Source: Nephrocerus scutellatus (taxonomy: Eukaryota > Arthropoda > Insecta > Diptera > Pipunculidae). From it: 64,000 bases of DNA. A program made the position numbers and the translations under genes. Below the pieces are notes generated by a model. The model was not told the origin of the DNA and ran no database searches. It was given only the letters and a program-made list of their open reading frames with translations. Below are positions 34,815-45,609 of this stretch, one piece after another. The stretch's first letter is position 1. Every line of letters begins with the position of its first letter. The stretch is from positions 30,976,669 through 31,040,668 of the forward strand of contig OX352762.1 of NCBI GenBank assembly GCA_947095585.1, in the 5' to 3' direction.

Positions 34815-37800
34815 ATCATAGAACTATTTTTAACAGAAAAAGTGAAAACAAACCAATTTAAAACACAAAATAATAACACATTTCTTTCTCTATTTTCTTA
34901 TAATTTTTATATAGGTAATAAGAACTTGTGGGTTGCGTGTAGTGTTCTTTTTATCAAAACCGGGAGATGAAATAAAAGATACTCGGAAAACTTTATACTA
35001 ACTAATTTATTAACTAAAACTAACAATGAATTTGGAAATTAAATTAAACACGTGTGTGTCGATTATCAATTAACAACCGAGTGGTTTTTGTGTGTATCTT
35101 TGGCACTGACAGTTCGCATGTGCTTGTGTTCTCGTGTTTACACGCAAACAAACTATTTTAATAGCAAAATAAAAAAAATAGGAAAACAAAACAATTAAAA
35201 ATTGTGGACGAAGTTTACGGCCGTACTAGATATTTTGACAGCTGACGTATCAATGCTTACCACAGCGGCGCGGCTCCACCGTGTTCCAGAAGTAAATCTA
35301 AACTGAAAATAGTCCATAATAATGAGGGCACCTGGCAAACGTTTTACATTTGTGGTGTCCCAACAAAGAGCATCAATGCACCAGTGACAAGCGTCAATGA
35401 ACCAGGACATTAGGCGCATATTGAGTGCAGCACAGCGCAGTATAGCGTAGAGAAGGTTTTTAGGGCATACAACGTTGTATTATATGACGCACATTCACAT
35501 ATTGCGGCATTTAGTATAACATTGTGGGCTCCAAAATCCTCGACTACGGCTGCTATCAAATTCGGTTGGCCTTAAGGTCAAATTAAATAGTTACACCTGT
35601 GTTGTTCTTACGATTGACTTCATTTCAGGGGCTACCTTTAACCTTTCGACATACATATATGAAACCTTGACATAAGCTATTGCTCTTAAAATAATTGAAT
35701 GCATTACAATCAAGCCTTTTACAACACGGTATCCTAGAACACGGTTTCGCTGTAGCACGCACAATAAGAAAAAAGAAAAAATTGCGGAAACCTTGATATA
35801 TCACGATAAACGCTTGGGTCCTAATTTTGTAATGACCTAGGTCGTAGGTCTGATGTCAGCTTCGTTTGCTTAAAAATGGTAGATGTGATATGTCTCATGG
35901 TTGATGTTATGCCTGCTTCGTTCATCCTACAAACATAAAAGCAAGATCAGCAGCAATCACAGACCCAGACTATTAGTGTTCCAAGTTGTTGGTTCATGGG
36001 TCATAGTAATCTTTTGAGGTTCTTTTTATTTGCAGGATTTTTTTTAAAGAAACTACATTTTTGTGTTTTACACAATACGAAATTTTGTAGGAAGCTATCT
36101 ACCAAGTTATAGGTTGTTCTTAAAGAAAACTGTGCACCAAGTCTCCGTGTTTTGTTAGTAAATTGTTGAGCTGTAAGCTGGTATATCACAACTTTGTCGT
36201 TAAGTATTCGGAATAGTGCAACTTTTCGAGAAGGCTCTAGTCACTAGATTCCTCCACTAAGTTAGTGGAAGAAATTAAACGGATAAAACATTTTATGATC
36301 GCAAACTGAAGTATATTGGCATCCGATATTTATTTCTAAAATGACAGATTAAAACTTGTAGCTATTTAGTTCTATACTAATGTTAAATTTTTTTTCGTTA
36401 AACTCTACCCCAGAATCGAGCTCGACCCCAGAACTTTTCAAAAAGGATATCGAACATGAAAGGCGAAAATCTTTTGTTTACATTTTTTTGCTGCATGTGT
36501 TGTTGTTGTGCTAGTATAAAGAGCGGTAAATCTCCCAAAATATCGAGAGCTGTTTTAGCTCTACGGTAGAGGCATTTTGAAGGGGAAACGAAACGAAACG
36601 AAAAATCTGGGGCAGAGTTTTACGAAAAAAAAAATTAACATAAGTTAAAGTCAAGTCTCAATGTTCATGATTTGACATCTCAAAATTCCATATTAATCTT
36701 AACAATGGCGGAAATTTGCCTACCTGCCTGAGACCTGCAATATAATTACAAATCTATTTTTCTCAGTCCGGAAAACTTTACTATTTCAAATGAACAGAGC
36801 AAAATTTGTGAAAATTGGAATTGTCTTCTATGTGTTCTCGTATATTTGAAAGTGGCCTATGTTGAAAGACTCTATACCGACAACAGAGCGCATATTGCAT
36901 ATACTTCAGAGCAGAGCTCAGACTCAACGTCAGCGCTTCAACTAGCTGCACTAGAGCACCACAACAATAATGAGGTCAGCGAATTACGTCTATTTGTAAA
37001 CTGTGCTGTGCTGCATATACTATAGGCATGAACCCGTACCTTGGAATTTTCGAATCTCGTAACAAAGAAGAAAAATAAAGTTTCTTCTGCTGAAGGTAGG
37101 AACGACGTCTGTATTTATGATTACATGCTTCATGCAATTCCATATAATTATAATGTTTTTGTTGTTGTGTTGTTATTGTTTGTTTTAGTCTCAGTTGCAT
37201 TTATTTATTATTTAAAGTTGAGAAAGAGGACTTATACATACATGCATAAATGAACATTGTACACCGAATACGAACTGCATACAATGTGGATATTCTTATT
37301 GCAGCGGTGCAGCGAAGAAAGATGGATGCGACGCGGCCGATAATGCTCTGACTGATGACAATTAGAAAACGGCATCATGTTTTGATTTTTCTATTTTTTT
37401 CTATTGACAGTCTGTGCACAGAGTTTGCTTGATGGGTGATGCGGCATCACCAAGGCGATCCACAGAACAAAGAATATCAAATCGATTGGAAATCGTTGGC
37501 AGCCAGTATCTTGCGATAAGCTATAAGCATATCGGTGTATGTATTTTTGTAGAATGAAGTGGCTGGGCGGGTAAGGTTCCAAAACAAAACATAAAATACT
37601 TCCGCGGAATAAGAATAATTGTAATGTTTCGTAGACATTTTTTAAGCGCTACTTTCGTTGATTCGATTCAGCTCATCGCAACTCTACATCGAGGTATTGC
37701 ACTGCTTGTCATTACAAAACTATTTGCAGCAAATTAAAATGGAAATAAAGATAGGCGATTCCAAGGTTCTCAGAATACATAAAAATTAATAAATATTATT

Positions 37801-38055
37801 TTTATATAAATTCTTAACTTTTTTATTAATCGACAATATTTTTATCGAGTACGTATTGCATTGAAGGCAAATTAATGAAATGAGAATATTTTTGGAGTTT
37901 TTCGAGAGGGCACATTTTAGAGAAAAAAAACTCAGTATGTTGGTAAAAATTAAAAGAATTGCCAAAGTGTTGCTGCCAGAAGTCACTAGACAATTGCATT
38001 GCGATAATGCAATCAAATTATGAAAAAAATCAATAATTCAGGGACGTTAGGAGCA
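34815..38055. other. longest stretch without recognised repeats (intronic)
   Basis: No copy of the dispersed families is recognised here. It includes richer stretches at 35200-35460 and 36830-37000 and several TTG/TTGTTG runs. Short open frames on both strands have no domain I recognise. Being the least transposon-filled part of the intron, it is a reasonable place to look for conserved regulatory sequence; that is inference. Confidence 0.35.
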
Positions 38056-38312
38056 TGCAAAAAAACAACCTATAAAAATTAAATTGTTTGTGTAAATTCT
38101 CTAATCTGAGATACACATTGTGCAAAATTGGAATATGGGAGCACCTAGGCCCTAGGGCTTGATGACTTCCAAATTTTTACAGAACGAAGTGCTGTCATCG
38201 GAGATATACGTGTGTAAAAAATTTGAACTTTACTTTGGGCTTTACGAAGTGGGTTGAAAATTGATAAGAAGATTTGCCGACAAGCCACAAACACACGCGG
38301 ACGTGAATTTGT
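38056..38312 (-). mobile_element. HINE-like repeat, single unit
   Basis: Begins AACCTATAAAAATTAAATTG, then AATTCTCTAATCTGAGATACACATTGTG, a GC box GGGAGCACCTAGGCCC, an ACGTGTGT core, and ends near GCGGACGTGAATT. More diverged than other copies. Confidence 0.72.
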
Positions 38313-38430
38313 GCCATAAGTGCTGAGAATACGCAAAATGTGAAAAAAAATTTAAATTATTGGAAAACTTGATAGGCATGTAACCCTTCACTTGATAGAG
38401 TAGTATGTAGTTAACCTAACTTCACTGAAT

Positions 38431-38732
38431 GTGGGCGCCGTGGCTCAGTGGTAATGCACATGGCTGCTGCGCAGAAGGTTCAGGTTCGAATCCCAGCAAC
38501 ACCAAAAGTATTTTTCACGGTGTCCCATCTCTCGCGAATGGGTGACAAACGTTCCGAGAGTAATTAACACCTTTTCACGGAAATCTTCTCAATTCGCCGT
38601 TCGGATCCGGCCTTAAATTGTAGGTCCCTTCCATTTGTGTCCAAAAAAAATTTACATGTGCAGCACAAATGGTCGCGAGAAGTTAGGCCTTGAACCGCAA
38701 TGGTCTGTCGCGCCAAATATTATTATTATTAT
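38431..38732 (+). mobile_element. tRNA-derived SINE with 12-base target duplication
   Basis: Head GGGCGCCGTGGCTCAGTGG with A box, and GGTTCGAATCCC at about 38474, a perfect B box. Body and ATT tail as at 24095. TAACTTCACTGA occurs before the head (38417-38428) and right after the tail (38733-38744), direct evidence of LINE-type insertion. Probably one of the younger copies in the window. Confidence 0.93.
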
Positions 38733-38799
38733 TAACTTCACTGACAGTCTTTTTGTATAGAAAATATAATAAAAATAATGTAGCTACAAACACAAATCC

Positions 38800-39190
38800 C
38801 CAATTATATAGTCCTTATTTTCAACTTCCAATTTAGATTTATCATTTTCAAAATGATATTTTAATCCTGCCCACCGGAACCTATCGACCTTAATTCTCTT
38901 CACGACATCGCGGTAACGCTCGTAGATCTCATCATTATCGAGTCTCTGGAATCGTCCTTCGTCACATACGGGGCCAACAATTCTGAGTAAGACTTTTCTC
39001 TCGAACGCGGCTAAGAGGTCAGAATGATTTTTGCTAAGCAACCAACATCCATATGTACTGATATGACCATTGTCTTATACACCAGCAGCTTGGATGCTAT
39101 GGTTAAATTCCTGCATTTGATGAGTCTGGACAGACTAAAGTAGGCTTAGTTGGCTTTTAGCAAACTCAAACTCGCGTGCCACTATTTTAA
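38800..39190 (-). pseudogene. RTE-type LINE, C-terminal fragment
   Basis: Minus strand: LLAAFERKVLLRIVGPVCDE, GRFQRLDNDEIYERYRDVV, KRIKVDRFRWAGL, matching 13850-14240. It is cut at 39190, where a CR1-like fragment of the same orientation begins. Confidence 0.8.
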
Positions 39191-39800
39191 TTGCGGGACA
39201 AGAGTGTCGGGGACAAAACAGAGTCCTGAGGAACGTCAGCATTCATGTTGTGTTTTTCAGACTTCACAACGTCCAAAAAAACTTGAATAGAGCGGTCCAA
39301 ATGATAGCTTCTTATCCAATGAAGCAGTATTTTATCGACTCCATAAGCGCGCATTATTGACGAAAGAGCTTGATGCCAAACTCTGTCAAATGCCTTGGAA
39401 ATTTCGAGTGCAACAGCATTGCTTTCATCAAATTGATGCAAAGACCGGTTTCACTGTTCGTTGTTATATACCATCAAATCACCAGTAGAACGTTGCCCAC
39501 GAAAACCGTACTGCCGATCGCTAATGCTTTCGTTAGCTTTAAGATATTTCATGAGCTGAAAATTGATTAGCGTTTCCATGACCTTGGGAAGAATGGATGT
39601 AAGTGCTATAGGTTGGTACGAAGAAGGAGACGTTGGCTCGCTTTTTTTTGGGTATTGGCTGGAGCGTTCAGTACTCTGAGGTGCAGACGGCCGCGAATAC
39701 ACAATCTGGAAGCGTGGAGCTAGCTGCAAAATGCGCAGCAAACAGATATATGTCTTATCCTTAGAACTGGCAGCTTGTCTACCAGAAGCTACTTTCGTAT
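39191..39800 (-). pseudogene. CR1/Jockey-like LINE, RT fragment
   Basis: Minus strand from 39690: SSYQPIALTSILPKVMETLI, SISDRQYGFRGQRSTGDLMVY, then AVALEISKAFDRVWHQALSS, LDRSIQVFLDVVKS and VPQDSVLSPTLL (ancestral GVPQGSVLSPTLF). The catalytic FADD part is absent. Adds the RT segment missing at 15754 and overlaps it in family. Confidence 0.82.
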
Positions 39801-40214
39801 TGCAGTAAACTAATAGCACGTTACAAATGCTTACTCCAAGTACTTACCTAAAACCACGGATAAACAAGCTTGTGCGCCGTTAGTATAGACGCTAATTACG
39901 ATTAACTAAAACCGAAAACTATGTTCGCAGCAAATTGTTTTGGTTTGCATTCTCTCAGAAGTTTGTTTTAATAACATACTCTCAACGGCGTAGTGCTTAG
40001 AGCAGCGAGAGCCAGAATAGAAAAATTATTGTTTAGGTGAATACTACTTAGTCTAAGAGGGCTTGCAAAGAAGAAAAGAGGGAGAGAAATGTTTACTCTA
40101 AACTAGAAATGAAACGTAACATTTCGTTATCTTAACGGGCAATGACAAAAATTACAAGCACATACGTACATATCTCTACAAATGAAAACTATAAAAAATA
40201 TAATATATTTATCA
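39801..40214. other. intron next to the mam donor; nothing specific seen
   Basis: AT-rich, without repeat similarity. No feature beyond the donor itself. Confidence 0.4.
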
Positions 40215-40220
40215 ACTCAC
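40215..40220 (-). other. mam: splice donor of mam coding exon 1
   Basis: On the minus strand the coding sequence reads CAT GTG followed by GTGAGT, a textbook donor. Splicing here leaves the codon frame intact (phase 0, 753 nt = 251 codons). The unspliced frame stops immediately afterwards. No acceptor for the next mam exon was recognised in the remaining 40 kb, so the intron is inferred to extend past the window. Confidence 0.85.
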
Positions 40221-40973
40221 CACATGTACACTGCTCTGTAGATTTCCCGCTAACATATTTTCTGTGGGTTTTTTCTCCGTCTTCTTCGCAGCTCTCTTGG
40301 CCTTGCTCTCGAGGAAACGCTTCTGCAGTGCTGTTGTCTCATGGTTTTGCTGCTCGCAAACGTTGTTGAATGTCTGTTCGAAGCGCGGAACGCAATCGGT
40401 CTGCCGGCGCCGATAGTTCTCCATTCGTCGACGCAGTCGGTCAAACATGGCTTGTCGCTTGGTTGGCACGATGTCATTTGGATTTTGTCCCCCGGTGATG
40501 CCGACGCCGCCGACAGGCAAAGGGGGCACGTTGGCTCCGTTACCGTTTCCTCCACCGATACCAACGGCGCCAATACTACTGTTGTATGGGGAGTGCTGCT
40601 GCGGCTGCTGCTGGGAATTCTTTTGTGCATTCTGTTGTTGGTGATGTTGTTGGTGTTGTTGGTGTTGGTGCTGCTGCTGTTGTTGTTGGTGCTGCTGTTG
40701 CTGTTGAATCTGCACCTGTTGCTGTTGTTGCACATTGTGTAGCTGCTGCTGTTGCACATTGTGTAGCTGCTGCTGTTGCTGTTGGGCAACGTGCAATTGC
40801 TGATGCTGTTGCAGGTGTAGGCCCAAACTCTGCTGCTGATGCAACTGATGTTGGTGATGATGCAAGTGTTGCTGTTGTTGCAATTGCAAGTGATTGCTTA
40901 GTTGCTGTTGTTGCTGTTGTTGGGCGGCTGCCTGATTGGCGCTCTGAAATACTGGAAGACCCCCTGCATCCAT
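40221..40973 (-). CDS. mam: mastermind, first coding exon (Notch co-activator N-terminus)
   Basis: Encodes the N-terminal 251 residues of Mastermind, the nuclear co-activator that sits on the Notch intracellular domain and Su(H)/CSL on DNA and recruits the transcription machinery. The frame opens with [10 protein letters not shown], the start I recognise for dipteran Mastermind. The Met at 40973 is chosen over one 24 codons upstream because of this match. Residues about 17-128 are a Gln/His-rich tract, then a Gly/Asn/Pro linker. Residues about 171-231 are the basic MamL-1 helix ([19 protein letters not shown], then CVPRFEQTF and [17 protein letters not shown]), the part that contacts Notch ankyrin repeats and CSL. 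The frame runs only two codons past the splice donor before a stop, as expected for an exon read into intron. The long C-terminal activation region must lie in exons beyond base 1. Recognition is very secure; the exon end is inferred. Confidence 0.96.
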
Positions 40974-41099
40974 AAATACTTTTTTTTGTTGTGAAGTTTT
41001 ACTTGTCGGTTGTTTCGGTGCGAACGCCGAACAAAGAACAAGCAATCTCTCGACGTTGATACTATTATACTGTGAACTTGCTTAATCGCGCTGCTTTTG
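40974..41099 (-). other. mam: mam 5' leader adjoining the start codon, with possible splice acceptor
   Basis: Directly upstream of the ATG on the minus strand. The frame is open for 24 codons above the Met, but the composition is not protein-like. A run of eight T followed by GGCTACAG at 41117-41100 makes a good splice-acceptor candidate, which would start the exon at 41099 and put the promoter further upstream. Alternatively transcription starts nearby and the leader is continuous. Only the sequence motif is seen; the splice is inference. Confidence 0.45.
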
Positions 41100-41554
41100 C
41101 TGTAGCCAAAAAAAATGTTCTCCCACTACTTTGTAATTTAGGTAATATGGACTTCTCTTTTGCTTGCCGTCGTTTAAGTTATAGTAAGACGTTGCCTTTT
41201 TAAGTGCATCTCCAGGACTTCTACATGGGTTTCATATTCGGTGTGTTTTCGTAGTGTCCACACGACTTTTTTATTGCAGACAAAAAGTTTGCTGCTCTTC
41301 TACACCCGTTGGTACTACTAGGGAGCTGTTAGCAACTTTAAATGTCGCCATCGTCAGAAAACAACAATCTGTAAAGAATTTTTTTAAATTATTATAAATT
41401 ATTTAAAATTTATTTTTCAACACAAATAAAATGCTATAAAAAAATATATAGAAAAATATCGTATGTAGTAAAAAAATCGAATATAAAATATATTTTCCAT
41501 ACATACGTAAATGAAAATTAAATGAAACGGAATGGAGTGTATGTATATGTGTAT
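41100..41554. other. non-repetitive sequence upstream of the mam coding exon
   Basis: No transposon similarity to other parts of the window is visible here. The part nearest the exon (to about 41340) is of mixed composition and could be mam leader or 5' intron; the remainder to 41554 is very AT-rich. No convincing TATA box or initiator was found. Confidence 0.4.
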
Positions 41555-42600
41555 ATACAGTGTGTCCCCTAATTCGTCAAGGATAATTTGGGAATTGATT
41601 CGTGGGTATATTTTAGGAAAAACATCTTACTACAGTAAGGGTATATCTCTAATGTTGACAGCAATCAACGGGGATTTGAGGAAAAGTACCTTGAACCATT
41701 TTAACGGAAATTGCTCTGTTAATACTTACTAATGGTAAAAGCTTTGTGTAGGACTTTATTTTTAGAATTACTAGCCTTTGTAACTGCGTTTAAATAAAGT
41801 TGATATCTTGTTTGAGTCTTCAGCTATCCAATTTCTATGCATGATCTATTTTTATTATCCATGCTAATTTTTGACTTTAAGGTCAATTTTCTCCAGAAAA
41901 TGCGTAATGTACATAACGTTTTACTATTTTTAAATTCTCTATATTAACTTCGCGTGCACGTGGCTGGCTGGCTGGCTGGTCAGATTTTCTGATCAATTTT
42001 TAGCCCACTTCCCATGGCCCGATTTTATTGAAATTTTGCACACATGTATAGTACTTTCTATTAAAATTTGAGGCCCCTCGGACCTCGGGTTCGGGGGGCT
42101 CCCATACAAATATTTTACAAAATTTCCCCGATTTTCTTTAAATTTTGTACACATCTGTGTATTCGATGGAAAATACTTTTTGTAAAAATTTGGAGCGATC
42201 GGCCGCTTGGGGACCCCAATATACAATTTTTAAATATCGCTTTATCGCATCAGATCACGGCAAAGTCTGAGCTCTGTGCTTTGTGAGCAGCGCTGTTCGC
42301 TGCCGCTGCGTCATTTGGTGGTTGATTTTGCCACAAGACGAGCACGCAATGTGTGTGTGCGTGTGTGTGTGTGTATCTCCGATTAGAGAATTTACAAAAA
42401 AAAATTTAATTTTTATGGGTTGTTTTTTTTTTTCTTATGAACGTAACAATAATAAAAATTAAAATCACCAACAAGTTTACGGAAAACCCCATAGATTTTA
42501 TGATACTTGGGAAAACCCGCACCAAATAAAATTTAAAAAGAAGGGTTTTTTTTGCTTTAAGCTCCAAAGGCTATGAATAATGATTATTTTTCGGAGAATT
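41555..42600 (+). mobile_element. long-inverted-repeat DNA element (copy 2), with HINE-like insertion
   Basis: Begins TACAGTGTGTCCCCTAATTCG, then the arm GGGTATATTTTAGGAAAAAC...TGTTAATACTTACTAATGG shared with 18285-18480 and 19880-20150. It continues into the central region of copy 1 (TTGACTTTAAGGTCAATTTT, AACGTTTTACTATTTTT), is interrupted at 41930-42438 and resumes with TTCTTATGAACG..., CGGAAAACCCCATAGA, AGCTCCAAAGGCTATGAAT. The right inverted arm is missing, apparently lost before the mariner at 42663. Confidence 0.72.
41930..42438 (+). mobile_element. HINE-like repeat with GT microsatellite
   Basis: Starts AAATTCTCTATATTAACTTC, CGTGGCTGGCTGGCTGG, then two ~122-bp units with GGGTTCGGGGGGCTCCC and CACATSTGTG-type cores. 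A variable section carries a GTGTGTGTGC microsatellite (42350-42380). It ends TCCGATTAGAGAATTTAC and TTTTTATGGGTTGTTTT. The empty site in copy 1 of its host (about 19515-19520 inverse, CTATTTTTTCTTATG) shows insertion within a T run and no duplication beyond T. Confidence 0.85.
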
Positions 42601-42662
42601 AAATTATATTATTATGCAAAAGGAGAGAAAAAACTAAACTGAACACAGAAATTGTTTATATA

Positions 42663-43730
42663 CAGGGTGCGGCGATCGAAGTGTAACTAACTTTCTGTCA
42701 AACGGCTGATTACAGCGGGCTCATGTTTTGATAAAAGTTAGTCTGTTATGTTGTTTACAAGTCTACGAAAGCATATCCGATACACGTCGTATTTGAAGGG
42801 AATATCCAAAGTGGAATTCAAACGAAACAGTGTAATTGCACTGTTTTTGGCTGGAAAGCCCCAACCAGCTATTGTCAAAGAGCTCCAGCATTTAAATGTG
42901 AATAAAATGTTTTTTTATCGGACCATCATACGTTACAACGCCATGGAGGTGATCTTTCTAAACAGAAACATGACCAGAAATGGTTCGCAAAGTGAAGGCA
43001 CGAATTAAGAGAAATCTACCATCCGACGGATACTGAAAAATGAATTTCAATTTAAGCCCCACAAGAGAAGAAGAGAAGAACAACGGCTCAAAAGGCAGTT
43101 TGACTTGAAAGATGCAAAGTGCTTAAACATCTGCACGAATGTAACAATCTCGTCAACTTGGTATTTTCTGATAAAAAAAAATTTTACGGTTCAACAGTAC
43201 GTACACAAACAAAATAATAGTGTGTGGTTAGAGAGCAAGTCGAGCTGCTCTTCGCTAACAAGCGCTGGCTTCTGTGATGGTTTGGGCATCTGTAACTGCA
43301 AATGGTCGTTCTCCGCTAGTTTTTAGCGATCAGGGCCTCAAGGTGAATTAAGGACAATCAAGTTTACCTGGAAAAGGTATTAAATTATGCGTTGCTGCCT
43401 TGGGCATACAAAAAATTCGGTAACAACCGCTGGACATCCCAACAGAACTAAGAACCATCACATAAGCTCGTTTGACAGAACAATTGTTACAAAGTCATGT
43501 TTCAAATTTCATTTCTTGGCAGCAATGGCCTTTATACTCACCAGATTTGAATCCAATGGACTTGGACAATGGACATGTTGCCCATTTTATAGTTCAAGGT
43601 GTCGACAAGAAGATATGAAAGTGTCGACGCATTGAAGACAGATCTTAGTAGAGAATGAACAAAATTACAACAGGTCACGTTCGTGCACCATACTAATTGT
43701 TTCCCGAAAACGTTTGTTTTTCAGAATTCG
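42663..43730 (+). pseudogene. mariner element with transposase remnant
   Basis: Left terminal repeat CAGGGTGCGGCGATCGAAG follows a TA at 42661-42662. The transposase opens with a helix-turn-helix region (VEFKRNSVIALFLAGKPQPA, IVKELQHLNVNKMFFYRTI), a linker with NPRRSGRK-like worn text, then FSDKKNFTVQQYVHKQNN (first catalytic Asp kept, the usual following Glu now Lys), SVMVWASVTANGRSP-like text near 43270-43325, and LYSPDLNPMDL (about 43545) with the third catalytic Asp in a shifted frame. The right inverted repeat was not found. Frameshifted; inactive. Confidence 0.82.
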
Positions 43731-43867
43731 TATATAGAAGTCTCCAGTAATTTTAAACAGATATTTGGTATTCCAACACAAAATTATCATCATCATATTT
43801 GGCTCTAACACAACATAAACTGTGCTATTTTGGAAGGGTCAGGGCCAGAGCGCCCATATCAAATTTT

Positions 43868-45275
43868 GGAAATACAGGGTGTATCCGTTAAGGTGGCAAA
43901 TACTTAAAGGGATGATTCCTTGGTTAATTTCGTGAAAAAAATCGTATGGGAGGGGGGGGTCTATTTTCACCCCCTGCGGTGAACGTAGCGTTTTAATGCG
44001 AAGAGATGTACTTTTGACCTTACATCACTTCACACCCTGTAACTCTTGAACGCTTCTAGCTACAAGGCCACTGTTGGTCATTTTTGAAAGAAAATTAATT
44101 AAATTTTCTTAAATTCTTTAAACCGTTATCGATATAAACGTCTTCAAAATCCAAAAATCTTTTTTCTTTTCTTAAATTTTATTTTCAAACGCGAATATTT
44201 CGAAAATCGATCTCGGATAATTTTTTTTTTACAAATGCAATAATAAAGCCTATTCAATTTTCTACAAATCCACATCACAATATTTATGCATTCGGTCAAC
44301 AGAAGCAGGGTTAAAAGTGAAAGTTTCTAAAATTAACGAAGACGTACTTTTGACCTTACATGACTTCACACCCTATAACTCTTGAACCCTTCCAGATACA
44401 AGGTTACTATAAATCTTTTTTGAAAGAAGAGTACATTTATAAGATCAAACAATCTACATTTTTTTAAATTATTTAAGCGATAGCGATATTAAGGCCTTCA
44501 AAATTAAATTTTTTTAAACAACTGTATTCACAAACACGATTAATTCGAGAAATGCTATCGGATACATTTTTTGACAAATGAGGTATTAAAGCCTATTCAA
44601 TCTCCTACAAATCCATATCAAAATATTTGTGCATTCAGTCAAAAAGAGGGAGATAGTGCGGGTTGTGTTACTACTATTACGTATAAGAAGAGTTGCATGA
44701 CGTCTCAGTGTTCCCGTAGAAAGAGTGCAACAAAATTACACGTAGAACGGATGCACCCTTGCCAGTTCACTCCAGTGCATAATCTGCTTTAACAGGACAT
44801 ACCCAAAAGGACCTAATTTTGTGAGTGGTCACCATTTGCACGTGTCCATTTTGACCACCAATTTTATGTGTCCATTCGATGTTGTGAAATCGACTCACAA
44901 AATTAGGTCCTTCTTGGTAAGTCCTTTTGAAGCAGACTATGCACTAGAGTGAAGTGGTAAGGATGCATCCACTGCCCGTGTAATTTTGTTGCACTGTTGC
45001 TGCAGGAACAATAGGACGTCATGCAACCCTTCTTATGCGTAGTAGTAGTAACACAACCCACACTATCTCGCTCTTGTTGACAGAATGCATAAATATTTTG
45101 CCATGTTTTTATAGGAATTTAAACAGGCTTCAATACAGTATTTATCAAAAAAATTTATCCAAGAGTATTTCTCGAAATAATCGTGTTGGTAAAAATAATT
45201 TTAAAAAATGTTGTTTTGAATTTGACGACCTTTATATCGGTATGGCTAAAATAATTTAAAAAAATCTACCACTTA
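43868..45275. mobile_element. foldback-like element with direct and inverted repeats
   Basis: Starts TACAGGGTGTATCCGTTAAG. A unit opening GTACTTTTGACCTTACAT..CTTCACACCC occurs at about 44008 and 44345 (direct, ~337 bp apart). The second unit continues into an arm (about 44450-44838) that is mirrored by 44893-45275, around a ~55-bp centre: AAAGGACCTAATTTTGTGAG (44812-44831) pairs with CTCACAAAATTAGGTCCTT (44895-44913). No transposase is visible. Arms of about 385 bp with scattered mismatches. Confidence 0.7.
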
Positions 45276-45609
45276 ATCTTTTGCAGGGTTCGTCAAGTTG
45301 GAATTGAATTGCGAAAAGTCTAGCCAGTACGGGGTCAACACAATCAGTCGTCCACCATGTGGTAAGGAAATAGCTTCTAAATTAAGGTACGTCATGCTTT
45401 TCAATGTAAAATGAAAAAATAACAAGAACATTTTATTGTCAACTAGCTGAAATACCCGGCGTTTGCCGCCTGCCCCATCCGACTGACGCACCGACAATTT
45501 TTTATAATATTATGTTAGGTTAGGTTCGCCAACAATGCCATCTATTGAAAGTAATCCAAAATGGCTTAATAAATGAATGCTCACTGTCGAAATACAATTG
45601 ATAAGTGCA

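Larger units (their letters stand above)
1..40220 (-). other. mam: mam intron following coding exon 1 (partial)
   Basis: Inferred from the donor at 40220 and the absence of any recognisable further mam coding sequence (a very Gln-rich continuation would be expected) down to base 1. The intron is packed with degenerate transposable elements listed individually. Large introns are known for dipteran mam, so a size above 40 kb is plausible. A small unrecognised exon of another transcript cannot be excluded. Confidence 0.7.

Noticed and set aside
40250..40789. A second minus-strand frame of 179 codons (Asn/Ser/Arg-rich)
   Set aside because: It is the +1 reading of the same polyglutamine-coding exon and lacks any domain.
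40341..40975. Long plus-strand open frames rich in Leu or Ala/Val opposite the mam exon
   Set aside because: They are antisense readings of the CAG/CAA tract of mastermind; the minus-strand frame has a recognisable conserved domain, the plus frames do not.
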